64,000 nucleotides of DNA from Phycisphaeraceae bacterium (GTDB lineage: Bacteria > Planctomycetota > Phycisphaerae > Phycisphaerales > UBA1924): the NCBI GenBank assembly GCA_019636675.1, contig JAHBXC010000001.1, positions 930,001-994,000 on the forward strand, in the 5' to 3' direction. The position numbers and the translations under genes were made by a program. Within the stretch, counting starts at the first letter, position 1; each line of letters begins with the position of its first letter. Shown here in pieces: positions 35,288 through 41,835 of the stretch. The notes below the pieces were generated by a model. That model was not told where the DNA came from and ran no database searches. It saw only the letters and a list, made by a program, of their open reading frames with translations.

Positions 35288-36936
35288 CAGCCGCCTCCTC
35301 CGTTGGGGATGACGCCCACCCACAGCCGCCCGGCGGTGGGCGAGACGACGAAGCGATCGAAGACCGGCGTGCCGTCGCCAGAATCGCTGAGTGCAAAGTC
35401 GTAGATGTGGTTGGGGATGCCGTTCGCGCCCGCCTTCGTGAAGTGCAGCGAGGTCCCGGTGTTGCGGACGCGCACCTGGTAGATGATCGACGCGGGCCAG
35501 CCCCAGTCGACCTCGCGCCCCGCGAGGCCGACCGCGAGCGCGCACCCGAAGACCGGGTTGGCGGCGAGGTCGCGGTACGACGCGGAGAACGCCGGGTTGT
35601 CCAGATTGGGGATGTTGACATTGCGCAGTCCCCACTCCGCCATGCCGACATCGCCGGGCTGGTAGCCCTCGACTCGCACGCGGTTGGCCGTGGTCGGGGT
35701 CACACTCCACGCCGACTCGACCTCGAACCGGATGATCGCGTCGTCGGTGTCGTAGGTGCCCGACTGCAGCGTGTAGGGAGTCGCGGCTCGGCGGGTCTCG
35801 ATCACCTCGCCCGCGGCGTCGAGGAGCGAGACGATGCAGCCACGGATATTGCGCCTGTCGCGCGACTTGCTCGTTTTGTTGATCCATCCCGCGGGCGAGT
35901 GATCGGCGTTGTCCGCCTGCGCCACATCGACAGTGGTCGTCGTCGCCGCGTGCACGACCGAGGTCGTGTTGACCTGCAGGGGCCTGCCGACATCGCTGCC
36001 CTCGACCACGAAGGTCTGACCGTCTTCGGCGAACACGCGCCCCTTGCGCTGCGCGATGGTGATCATCGGCTCGTAGCCCAGGCAGTGCCCGGCCATGACG
36101 ATGTCGAGCTTGCGCCCGCCGGACTGGCCGCCGTTCGGCAGCTTGATCAGGCCCGCCTCAAACAGTGAGAACAGGTCGATGCCGCGTTGCACCCCGCGGC
36201 ACAGCAGCGTGTCCTTGTTTCCGGTGTCGGCCTCGTCGAGGCCCAGGAGCGTGATCCACCGCTCGCCCGCGTTCCGCGCGAAGTCTCGCCCGTACCACTC
36301 GTGGTGGCGCCACGCCATGAGGTTGTAGGTGGTGTACGACTCGCGGCACTCGAAGAACGGGAAGCGGACCTTGGCCTCGATCGCGGCGAGCGAGGGCCAG
36401 TTGCCCGGCATCGTCAGCCCCTTGTCGGGGATCACGAGCGCTTTGTTGATGTCGCTGAAGCGGAAGGCGGGCATCCCCTCGACCGGCACGACGCCCGGGG
36501 CAAACTCGTCGTCCTCCGGATCGAACGCGACGCCGGTCACGGTGATGAACCGCTCGAGGTACTGCACGCGGTTGTTCGCGGGGATGTGCGGCGGGTCCGC
36601 TGAGACGAACACCAGCAGCGTTTCCCCAGGCATCAAACGATCGCCCACGCCAAAGCCGAACGACGGCACAAAGCCCCCGCCGCGTCCGTCGAGGGCTTGT
36701 CCCGACGATCCGTTGACGAAGGCGAAGTGCTTCTGTGCGCCGTTCCGCAATCCCGCGCCGGAACCCGTCGGGCCAGGCGTGAGGCCGGTTATGACCTTGC
36801 CGCCGACGCCGACATTGGCCCAGTGCCGGCAGGCGAGCATGCCGTTGCCGTACTCGCCGACGGTGATGGCCTCCTCGAACTCAACCGAGATGGGCGTGCC
36901 GATCGTGGCGTCCGTGATGGTGTCGGTGACTGGCAT
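35287..36936 (-). CDS. Hypothetical phage structural protein
   Basis: A 549-residue beta-rich protein with aromatic and Asn/Thr-rich strands. It contains RHWANVGVGGKVITGL, a His/Trp-rich segment (LMAWRHHEWYGRDF, about 205-220) and a C-terminal WVGVIPNGGGG. Size and composition suggest a virion surface or adhesion protein, inserted between the head genes and the connector genes. I recognise no family. ATG 36936 is preceded by the GACA-loop hairpin. Confidence 0.6.
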   Translation of the reverse strand: MPVTDTITDATIGTPISVEFEEAITVGEYGNGMLACRHWANVGVGGKVITGLTPGPTGSGAGLRNGAQKHFAFVNGSSGQALDGRGGGFVPSFGFGVGDRLMPGETLLVFVSADPPHIPANNRVQYLERFITVTGVAFDPEDDEFAPGVVPVEGMPAFRFSDINKALVIPDKGLTMPGNWPSLAAIEAKVRFPFFECRESYTTYNLMAWRHHEWYGRDFARNAGERWITLLGLDEADTGNKDTLLCRGVQRGIDLFSLFEAGLIKLPNGGQSGGRKLDIVMAGHCLGYEPMITIAQRKGRVFAEDGQTFVVEGSDVGRPLQVNTTSVVHAATTTTVDVAQADNADHSPAGWINKTSKSRDRRNIRGCIVSLLDAAGEVIETRRAATPYTLQSGTYDTDDAIIRFEVESAWSVTPTTANRVRVEGYQPGDVGMAEWGLRNVNIPNLDNPAFSASYRDLAANPVFGCALAVGLAGREVDWGWPASIIYQVRVRNTGTSLHFTKAGANGIPNHIYDFALSDSGDGTPVFDRFVVSPTAGRLWVGVIPNGGGG

Positions 36937-36950
36937 CGAATCGCGCCCGT

Positions 36951-36964
36951 CGCGCTGTCGCGCG
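36951..36964 (-). repeat. GACA-loop hairpin, copy B
   Basis: Transcript reads CGCGC-GACA-GCGCG about 15 nt upstream of the ATG at 36936, followed by GATTCG. Confidence 0.65.
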
Positions 36965-37017
36965 GCGTCGCGTGGAAAGTGGGGCGCCGCCGTAGGGCGG
37001 GCCCCGGGCCCGGGCGG

Positions 37018-37581
37018 TCAGCCGTCGGGCGAGGCGGGACCGAGCGCGGGGTAGAGCGACTCGAACGCGGTGGGCGACGGCTCGCGTCGCATCGCCGCGT
37101 CGAAGCCGCGGCGCAGGAGCGCGGCCTTCATGAGCAGGTCCTTGCGGTCGAAATCCGAGAGCCCCGGCTCGGTGGCGATGCGCGGCTCGGCGTAGTCGAG
37201 CAGCCGCGTGGCGGTCTGGTCGAAGTCGGCGGCGGGCAGCGAGCCGGGCGCGGCGCACCCGCCCTGGATGAGCGCGAGCCCGAGCAGCGCGCCCGCGCCC
37301 AGGAGCAGCGCGAGCGACGAGGGCGCTCGCACCGATCGCGGCGTCGCGGGCAGGTCGGTCTCGCCCGGCGGGGTCATGATCTTGCCGGCGCCGGCGCGGT
37401 GGATGAGCAGGTCGACCAGGAACAGCACGACTGCGCCGAGCGCCGCGGCGACCCCGCCGGCGAGCTCTCCGGCCTTGACGACCTGGTCGGGTTCGAGCTG
37501 CCCGCCGAGGAACTTCGCGGCGACGGCGGTGAGCGCGACAGCGAAGGCGCGGGCGCCGAGCTGGATGATTCGGGTGAACAT
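37018..37581 (-). CDS. Membrane protein with internal lipobox-like site, possible lysis role
   Basis: A 187-residue protein. It has two hydrophobic segments in the first 60 residues (ARAFAVALTAVAAKFLGG; LGAVVLFLVDLLIH) and a third at about 98-118 (LALLLGAGALLGLALIQGGC) that ends in a lipobox-like Gly-Gly-Cys. The remainder is helical and soluble. It could be a holin-like domain joined to a lipoprotein-like domain, or an ordinary virion/membrane protein. No sequence family recognised. Confidence 0.5.
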   Translation of the reverse strand: MFTRIIQLGARAFAVALTAVAAKFLGGQLEPDQVVKAGELAGGVAAALGAVVLFLVDLLIHRAGAGKIMTPPGETDLPATPRSVRAPSSLALLLGAGALLGLALIQGGCAAPGSLPAADFDQTATRLLDYAEPRIATEPGLSDFDRKDLLMKAALLRRGFDAAMRREPSPTAFESLYPALGPASPDG

Positions 37582-37617
37582 TCGGGGATCTCCTGATGGA
37601 GGGTGGTGGCTCAAGAT

Positions 37618-37633
37618 CGCGCATCCGTGCGCG
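37618..37633 (-). promoter_or_regulatory. GGA-loop hairpin upstream of the 37581 gene
   Basis: Transcript reads CGCGCA-CGGA-TGCGCG, a perfect 6-bp stem with GGA in the loop, 37 nt upstream of the ATG. The CACGGATG core resembles a CsrA site. Confidence 0.45.
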
Positions 37634-37671
37634 CGGCTCGCGTCCGTGCAAAACAGAAAGGGGGTATGCGG

Positions 37672-38034
37672 TCAGGCCGTGATGGCGACGGCCAGGAGCG
37701 TGCGTGCGGCGGTGTGGATGACGAGCGAGACGGTGTCCCACGCGGCGTGCGCGGCGCGGATTCGGGTAACGCCGGCGAGCGCGCGGGCGTTGGAGGCGAT
37801 CTCGCCCAGGCGGCGCTGGCGTTCTTCCGGGTCGGGCACGAGGGGAAGCCCGGCCAGGTCGGCGGCGATGTGGTGGGCGAAGGTGCGCAGGTCGGAGTCG
37901 AGCCCTTCGACCACCCCGCGCAGCGAGGCGGCGAGCGCGTCGGTCAGCGCCTCGACCTGCGCGTTGTGCGGCTTGGCGACGAGCGCCTCTTCCCTCGTGC
38001 CGTGTGCCTCGTGGCTTGTGCCTTCTTGATTCAT
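37672..38034 (-). CDS. Hypothetical late protein with repeat-derived N-terminus
   Basis: A 120-residue helical protein. The first ~16 residues (MNQEGTSHEAHGTREE) are encoded by a GGCACGA/AGGCACA-type simple repeat like those at 8337 and 38926. The rest is alternating helix with LAASLRGVVEGLDSDL. ATG overlaps the stop of the upstream gene. The repeat probably supplied or replaced the original N-terminus. Function unknown. Confidence 0.55.
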   Translation of the reverse strand: MNQEGTSHEAHGTREEALVAKPHNAQVEALTDALAASLRGVVEGLDSDLRTFAHHIAADLAGLPLVPDPEERQRRLGEIASNARALAGVTRIRAAHAAWDTVSLVIHTAARTLLAVAITA

Positions 38035-38348
38035 CGGTGCGTCTCCTCGAGCTGAACGGCGGAGGGGTCACCGACCCCGCGCGCCTGGATGCGGACGATT
38101 GGGCTCGCGCCGCCGACGAGCGGCGCGCAGTCGCCGGGGTTGAGCTGGGGCGGGGTCGCGCCGTCGCCGTAGTCGCCGGCCTGCGTGCGCCAGCGGTATT
38201 CGACCGGACCGCCCGCGTCGGCGGGCACGCACAGCAGCATCCCGCGCGCGGCGACGCCGTCGCCCTCGCCGTCGCCGGCGATCTCGTCGGCGATGAACAC
38301 ATCCGTCCAATCCGGTCCGACGGGGATGTTGAGCTGTCCGTGGCGCAT
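38031..38348 (-). CDS. Hypothetical small late protein
   Basis: A 105-residue acidic, beta-rich protein (MRHGQLNIPVGPDWTDVF, then GPVEYRWRTQAGDYGDG). It sits among head genes, so could be a head decoration or accessory protein. No family recognised. ATG 38348 has an AAGGAA ribosome site. Confidence 0.6.
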   Translation of the reverse strand: MRHGQLNIPVGPDWTDVFIADEIAGDGEGDGVAARGMLLCVPADAGGPVEYRWRTQAGDYGDGATPPQLNPGDCAPLVGGASPIVRIQARGVGDPSAVQLEETHR

Positions 38349-38395
38349 CGCGCGTTCCTTCTTCAGTGTGCGGGCGGGGGTCTGAAACGCGGCGT

Positions 38396-38409
38396 CGCGC
38401 TGTCGCGCG
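38396..38409 (-). repeat. GACA-loop hairpin, copy C
   Basis: Transcript reads CGCGC-GACA-GCGCG about 48 nt upstream of the ATG at 38348. Confidence 0.65.
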
Positions 38410-38511
38410 GCGGCTCGCGTCAAAGGGAACGCTGTACTTCCGGCGTGGCGCCGGTCGCACACCGTTCCCGCGTCCCGGTCCGGCACGGGGCCGGTCCGAG
38501 AACGGGTCGCG

Positions 38512-38901
38512 TCAGGCGGGCTTGGCGGGCGGGTCTGTGTAGACCTCGCCGTCGACGATGGCGAGCAGCGAGGCGCCCATCTGGCGCGCGCGCTGCGCGG
38601 TGAGGCGGATGGTCTGGTTCGTCGAGTAGGCGAGGCCCTCTTCCACGATGGGGACTCGACAGCGGAAGCGGCGCACGCCGCGGTATGAGACCGACCCCAC
38701 ATCGGTCACTCGCGCCGGAGGAGACTTCACCGCTGAGGGCGCGGAGGGCGGAGTGGGGTTGGCCGGTGCGGGCTCTGTCTTCTCTTCCCCGCTCCCTGCT
38801 GCCTGCCCCCCGCTCCCTGCATCCCTGGTCTCGTCGACCTCGGCCATGCGGTTCTCTGCGCCGGGGATTGGCTGCCTACTGGTAAGTGTTCTCTTTGCCA
38901 T
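38512..38901 (-). CDS. Hypothetical late protein carrying two in-frame repeat insertions
   Basis: A 129-residue protein. A conserved-looking C-terminal domain (VGSVSYRGVRRFRCRVPIVEEG, then TIRLTAQRARQMG) is preceded by a disordered Gly/Pro/Ser/Ala-rich part. That part includes PSAPSAVKSP, encoded by the dispersed CTCCGCG...GCGGTGAA repeat, and AGSGGQAAGSGEE, encoded by a GGGAGCA-type simple repeat. Function unknown. Confidence 0.6.
   Translation of the reverse strand: MAKRTLTSRQPIPGAENRMAEVDETRDAGSGGQAAGSGEEKTEPAPANPTPPSAPSAVKSPPARVTDVGSVSYRGVRRFRCRVPIVEEGLAYSTNQTIRLTAQRARQMGASLLAIVDGEVYTDPPAKPA
38725..38755 (-). repeat. Dispersed SAPSAV repeat, copy 1
   Basis: On the gene strand CTCCGCCCTCCGCG followed by CCCTCAGCGGTGAA, encoding PSAPSAVK in frame. 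Three further copies at 51381, 51789 and 59526 are read in the same frame. Confidence 0.75.
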
Positions 38902-38925
38902 CTGCTCTGTCCTTTCTTGCTTGTG

Positions 38926-38963
38926 TGCCTCGTGCCTTGTGCCTTGTGCCCCGTGCCTCTTGC
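38926..38963 (-). repeat. GGCACAA/GGCACGA tandem simple repeat
   Basis: Four to five imperfect heptamer units in the gap between late genes; same family as host repeat 8337-8360 and the N-terminal codons of the 38034 gene. Confidence 0.65.
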
Positions 38964-38967
38964 CCTC

Positions 38968-39501
38968 TTACGAGCGGTAGCTCCCGCTCACCAGGTTGAT
39001 GGCGCACTCTGCTGTGCCCGTAAGACTCACGGCCAGGGGCATGCCGTGGCGACCGACGACGAGGGGCGAGTGATCGCCGGCGGACTCGTATTGCTTGTTG
39101 GCGTCGCCCACGGGCAGGGTGGTGAGCGCGCTCATGCGGAACACGCGTGAGCCCGCGGGGATCGCCGCGCCGGCGGCGGTAAAGGTGACCACGCCGGTCT
39201 CGTCGTCGACGCCGGTGAGCGTGCGCACGATGGAGGGCCCGCCCAGGAGCTCGACGACGACCTGGTCGTCCTCGCTCAGCCCGGTGACATCGCGCAGCGT
39301 GGCGCTGGCGCCGGGGCTGTTCGTGGTGGCGATGACCTCGTGCTCGCTCGCGCCGCGCGAGACCGAGACGGCGCCGGCGGCGTCGTCGCTCGTGCAGTCC
39401 AGCAGGTGCAGGTGCGGGGCCTCGTTGCGCACGGCGGGCACGGCGACGGCGACGGAGGTCGTGCCCTCGGCGGCGGGGATGGAGAAGGATCGGCTGCTCA
39501 T
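38968..39501 (-). CDS. Head decoration / capsid accessory protein candidate
   Basis: A 177-residue beta-rich protein immediately downstream of the major capsid gene, where capsid decoration proteins of HK97-type phages are usually found. Strands such as GLSEDDQVVVELLGG and VVTFTAAGAAIPAGSRVFRM are typical of a beta-barrel. It ends INLVSGSYRS. No family confirmed. Confidence 0.6.
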   Translation of the reverse strand: MSSRSFSIPAAEGTTSVAVAVPAVRNEAPHLHLLDCTSDDAAGAVSVSRGASEHEVIATTNSPGASATLRDVTGLSEDDQVVVELLGGPSIVRTLTGVDDETGVVTFTAAGAAIPAGSRVFRMSALTTLPVGDANKQYESAGDHSPLVVGRHGMPLAVSLTGTAECAINLVSGSYRS

Positions 39502-39581
39502 GGCGGTGGCTCCTGAGGGTGACTGGCGTTCTGCGAATCCGGGCGGCGCGGCGACCCGCGCCGCCCGGTTGGTGTCCGGTG

Positions 39582-39595
39582 CGCCCTGTCGGGCG
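39582..39595 (-). repeat. GACA-loop hairpin, copy D with compensating stem changes
   Basis: Transcript reads CGCCC-GACA-GGGCG, about 80 nt upstream of the ATG at 39501, with GATTCGCAGA downstream. Compared with copies A-C the third or fourth stem pair is swapped on both sides. Confidence 0.65.
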
Positions 39596-39602
39596 GCGGC
39601 TA

Positions 39603-40982
39603 TCAGCCCGCTGCGGTGCGCAGCGCGACCGCGGCGTCGGGGTAGTGACCCACGGTCATGGCGCATCGCGCGAGGCCGCGGAACGCGGTCTCGTTGGTGT
39701 CAAACTTGAACTCCTTCGACTCATCCACGGTGAACTGCTTGCGCAGGCCCAGGTAGTAGAGCTTGCGAAGGTCGCCGTAGATGCCGAAGGGCTTGCCCGC
39801 CTGGTCCGCGTCGCTCGTGCGCGGCATGCGGCGCCAGCCCCACTCGTACTCGACGCCCATGATCGTGCCCGGCGCGCCGTTGGCGGCGGGCGCCCAGACG
39901 AAGTTGCCGTGGTTGTCCTTCTTGCCTCGCAGCGCGAAGATCGCGCTGCGGTCGACATGGAGCTTGGCCCCCGGCGCGTGGATGCGCTCGAGCGCGGCGA
40001 ACGCGGCGAGGTAGTCCTCGAACTGCGCCCCGGCGATCGTGGCGCTCTGGATGGTGTGCTGCGCGATCAGGTTGCTCTGTAGCATGCCCGTGAAGTAGTA
40101 GTTGCCGGGGTTGTAGGGGAAGCCGCTGACCGCGCCGGAGGCGACGCCGTTGAGGGCCTCGTCCTCCCACATCTCGGCGATCGCGTCGGCCATGTCCTCG
40201 GCGATCATGTCGCCGATGGAGGGCAGCATGTTGTTGTCGTCGAGCAGGAAGTTGTTGACGATCGACAGCGCGCCGTAGTCGCCGGCGTCGAGGTCGAAGG
40301 TCTGGGGGTCGCCCAGGTCGCTCGTGGTGATGGGGCTGCCGCGCGAGACGCGGTACCCGCGGACGCGTCCGCCGCGTCGGCGCATCGTGACCTTCTTCTC
40401 GGGCATGGGCAGCACGCGGACATACTGCTGCAGCACCGTGAACTTGAAGATGGTGCCGAGGATCTGCGTGTCGAAGACCTGCTGCACGAACGAATCGCCG
40501 CTGCCGGGAGCGCCGGTCAGGTCGCGCTTGTTGATCGCGTCGGCCTGACGGGCCAGCGTCTCGTTGCGCGAGAGCACCTGGTCGCGCCCGTGCGCGCAGC
40601 GCGAGAGGGCGAGGAGCGCGAAGTCACGCGCCGACCGCTCGTCGTCGAAGACGCGCAGGTTCGCGTTGAGGCCGCCGCGCTGGCGCTGGTCGAGCATGGC
40701 CAGGGAGTTCTGGGCCAGCGCGTCGGCGATGCGCTGCTGCTCGGCCTGCAGGTCGCGGATCATGTGGAGGTCCGCTGCGCCCTGGTCGATCTGGGCGCGC
40801 TGCGCGTCGAGCAGCGTGCGCACGCTGCGCAGCTCCTCGACCAGCGCGGTGCGCGCCTCGCGCAGCTGCTCGTCGGTGGTCATCTCGCCGCGCGCGTGGC
40901 GCTCGAGGATCTCGATCTGCCTGTTGGCGATCTCGTTCTTCTGCGGATCGGTCTGTGCGGGGGGCTTGGTCTGCGTGGGCAT
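39603..40982 (-). CDS. HK97-family major capsid protein
   Basis: A 459-residue capsid protein. The N-terminal ~110 residues are a coiled-coil scaffold-like delta region (RQIEILERHARGEMTTDEQL, LLDAQRAQIDQGAADLHM) presumably removed by the protease. The fold part has PEKKVTMRRRGGRVRGYRV, NNFLLDDNNMLPSIGDMI, and a C-terminal VEYEWGWRRMPRT with DLRKLYYLGLRKQF that is typical of HK97-fold capsids. Preceded by a GGA-loop hairpin and the protease gene. Confidence 0.92.
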   Translation of the reverse strand: MPTQTKPPAQTDPQKNEIANRQIEILERHARGEMTTDEQLREARTALVEELRSVRTLLDAQRAQIDQGAADLHMIRDLQAEQQRIADALAQNSLAMLDQRQRGGLNANLRVFDDERSARDFALLALSRCAHGRDQVLSRNETLARQADAINKRDLTGAPGSGDSFVQQVFDTQILGTIFKFTVLQQYVRVLPMPEKKVTMRRRGGRVRGYRVSRGSPITTSDLGDPQTFDLDAGDYGALSIVNNFLLDDNNMLPSIGDMIAEDMADAIAEMWEDEALNGVASGAVSGFPYNPGNYYFTGMLQSNLIAQHTIQSATIAGAQFEDYLAAFAALERIHAPGAKLHVDRSAIFALRGKKDNHGNFVWAPAANGAPGTIMGVEYEWGWRRMPRTSDADQAGKPFGIYGDLRKLYYLGLRKQFTVDESKEFKFDTNETAFRGLARCAMTVGHYPDAAVALRTAAG

Positions 40983-41011
40983 CGTCGGTCTCCGTGACGG
41001 GTGGTGCTTGC

Positions 41012-41028
41012 GGCGCATCCCGTGCGCC
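41012..41028 (-). promoter_or_regulatory. GGA-loop hairpin in the capsid gene leader
   Basis: Transcript reads GGCGCA-CGGGA-TGCGCC, a perfect 6-bp stem with GGA in the loop, 30 nt upstream of the capsid ATG and just after the protease stop. Core CACGGGATG resembles CsrA sites. Confidence 0.5.
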
Positions 41029-41040
41029 GGATGGTTCGGG

Positions 41041-41835
41041 TCAGATGAGGGTGATCGATCGCGTCTGCGGCGCGGGGTCGTGCTTGGCGGTCGGAGCGGG
41101 CTGCGCGGGCGAGCCGTGCGTGAGCATCGCGTCGAGGGTGTCGCGTGCCTCGTCGAGGCGGGTTTCAAGGTCGCCCGCGCGTTCCATCGCGTTGGCGAGC
41201 TCGCGCTCGAGCAGGGCGACGCGTTCGGTCAGCGTCTCGCGCTGCGCGCCCTCGGCGCGCATCCACTCGACCACGCGCTCGCCGAACTCGCGGTGCTCTC
41301 GCGGCATGGACTCGACGCCGCGCGTGATCGCTTCCTCGAGGGCCTTGGTCGTCAGCGAGTTTCGGTTGCTGGGCACGGCGACCAGGGAGATCTCGAGCAG
41401 CTCGACCTCGTCGTAGACCTCGTACTCCCCAGTACCGTCCTCGCGCGGCTTGCGCGAGCGCGCCATCACGCGGAAGCCGATCGAGAGCCCGCGCATGAAC
41501 CCGTCGCGGTACAAAGCCCACCAGCGCTCGGCGATGTCGCCCTGGGCGAACTGGATCGTGACGAGCAGACCCTTGTCGTCGACGCTCGCCTCGGTGACGC
41601 GAGCGACCACGGGCGGGACCGAGGCGTCGCCCCATGTATTGTGCCCAGCGACGACCACGGGGTTGGTCATGTACTGCTTCAGCGTCTTCCTGAACGCCTT
41701 GGGCGGGATCACCGTGCCGTGACGGTCCATGTCGCCTGTGCTGGCGTACGCGGTGATCGTGCGCTGCTCGGTGTTGACGCCGCGCGTCTCGAAGGGCAGC
41801 GCCCGCGTCATGATGTCCATCGCTTCAGGCGGCAT
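41041..41835 (-). CDS. HK97-family prohead protease with scaffold-like tail
   Basis: A 264-residue serine protease of the HK97 gp4 (U35) family. The catalytic His is in NPVVVAGHNTWG, the Ser in FMRGLSIGFRVM, and a downstream LLEISLVAVPSNRNSL is diagnostic. The C-terminal ~70 residues are coiled coil (ERVALLERELANAMERAGDLE), suggesting a fused scaffold. It overlaps the portal-MuF stop by 11 bp. Confidence 0.92.
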   Translation of the reverse strand: MPPEAMDIMTRALPFETRGVNTEQRTITAYASTGDMDRHGTVIPPKAFRKTLKQYMTNPVVVAGHNTWGDASVPPVVARVTEASVDDKGLLVTIQFAQGDIAERWWALYRDGFMRGLSIGFRVMARSRKPREDGTGEYEVYDEVELLEISLVAVPSNRNSLTTKALEEAITRGVESMPREHREFGERVVEWMRAEGAQRETLTERVALLERELANAMERAGDLETRLDEARDTLDAMLTHGSPAQPAPTAKHDPAPQTRSITLI

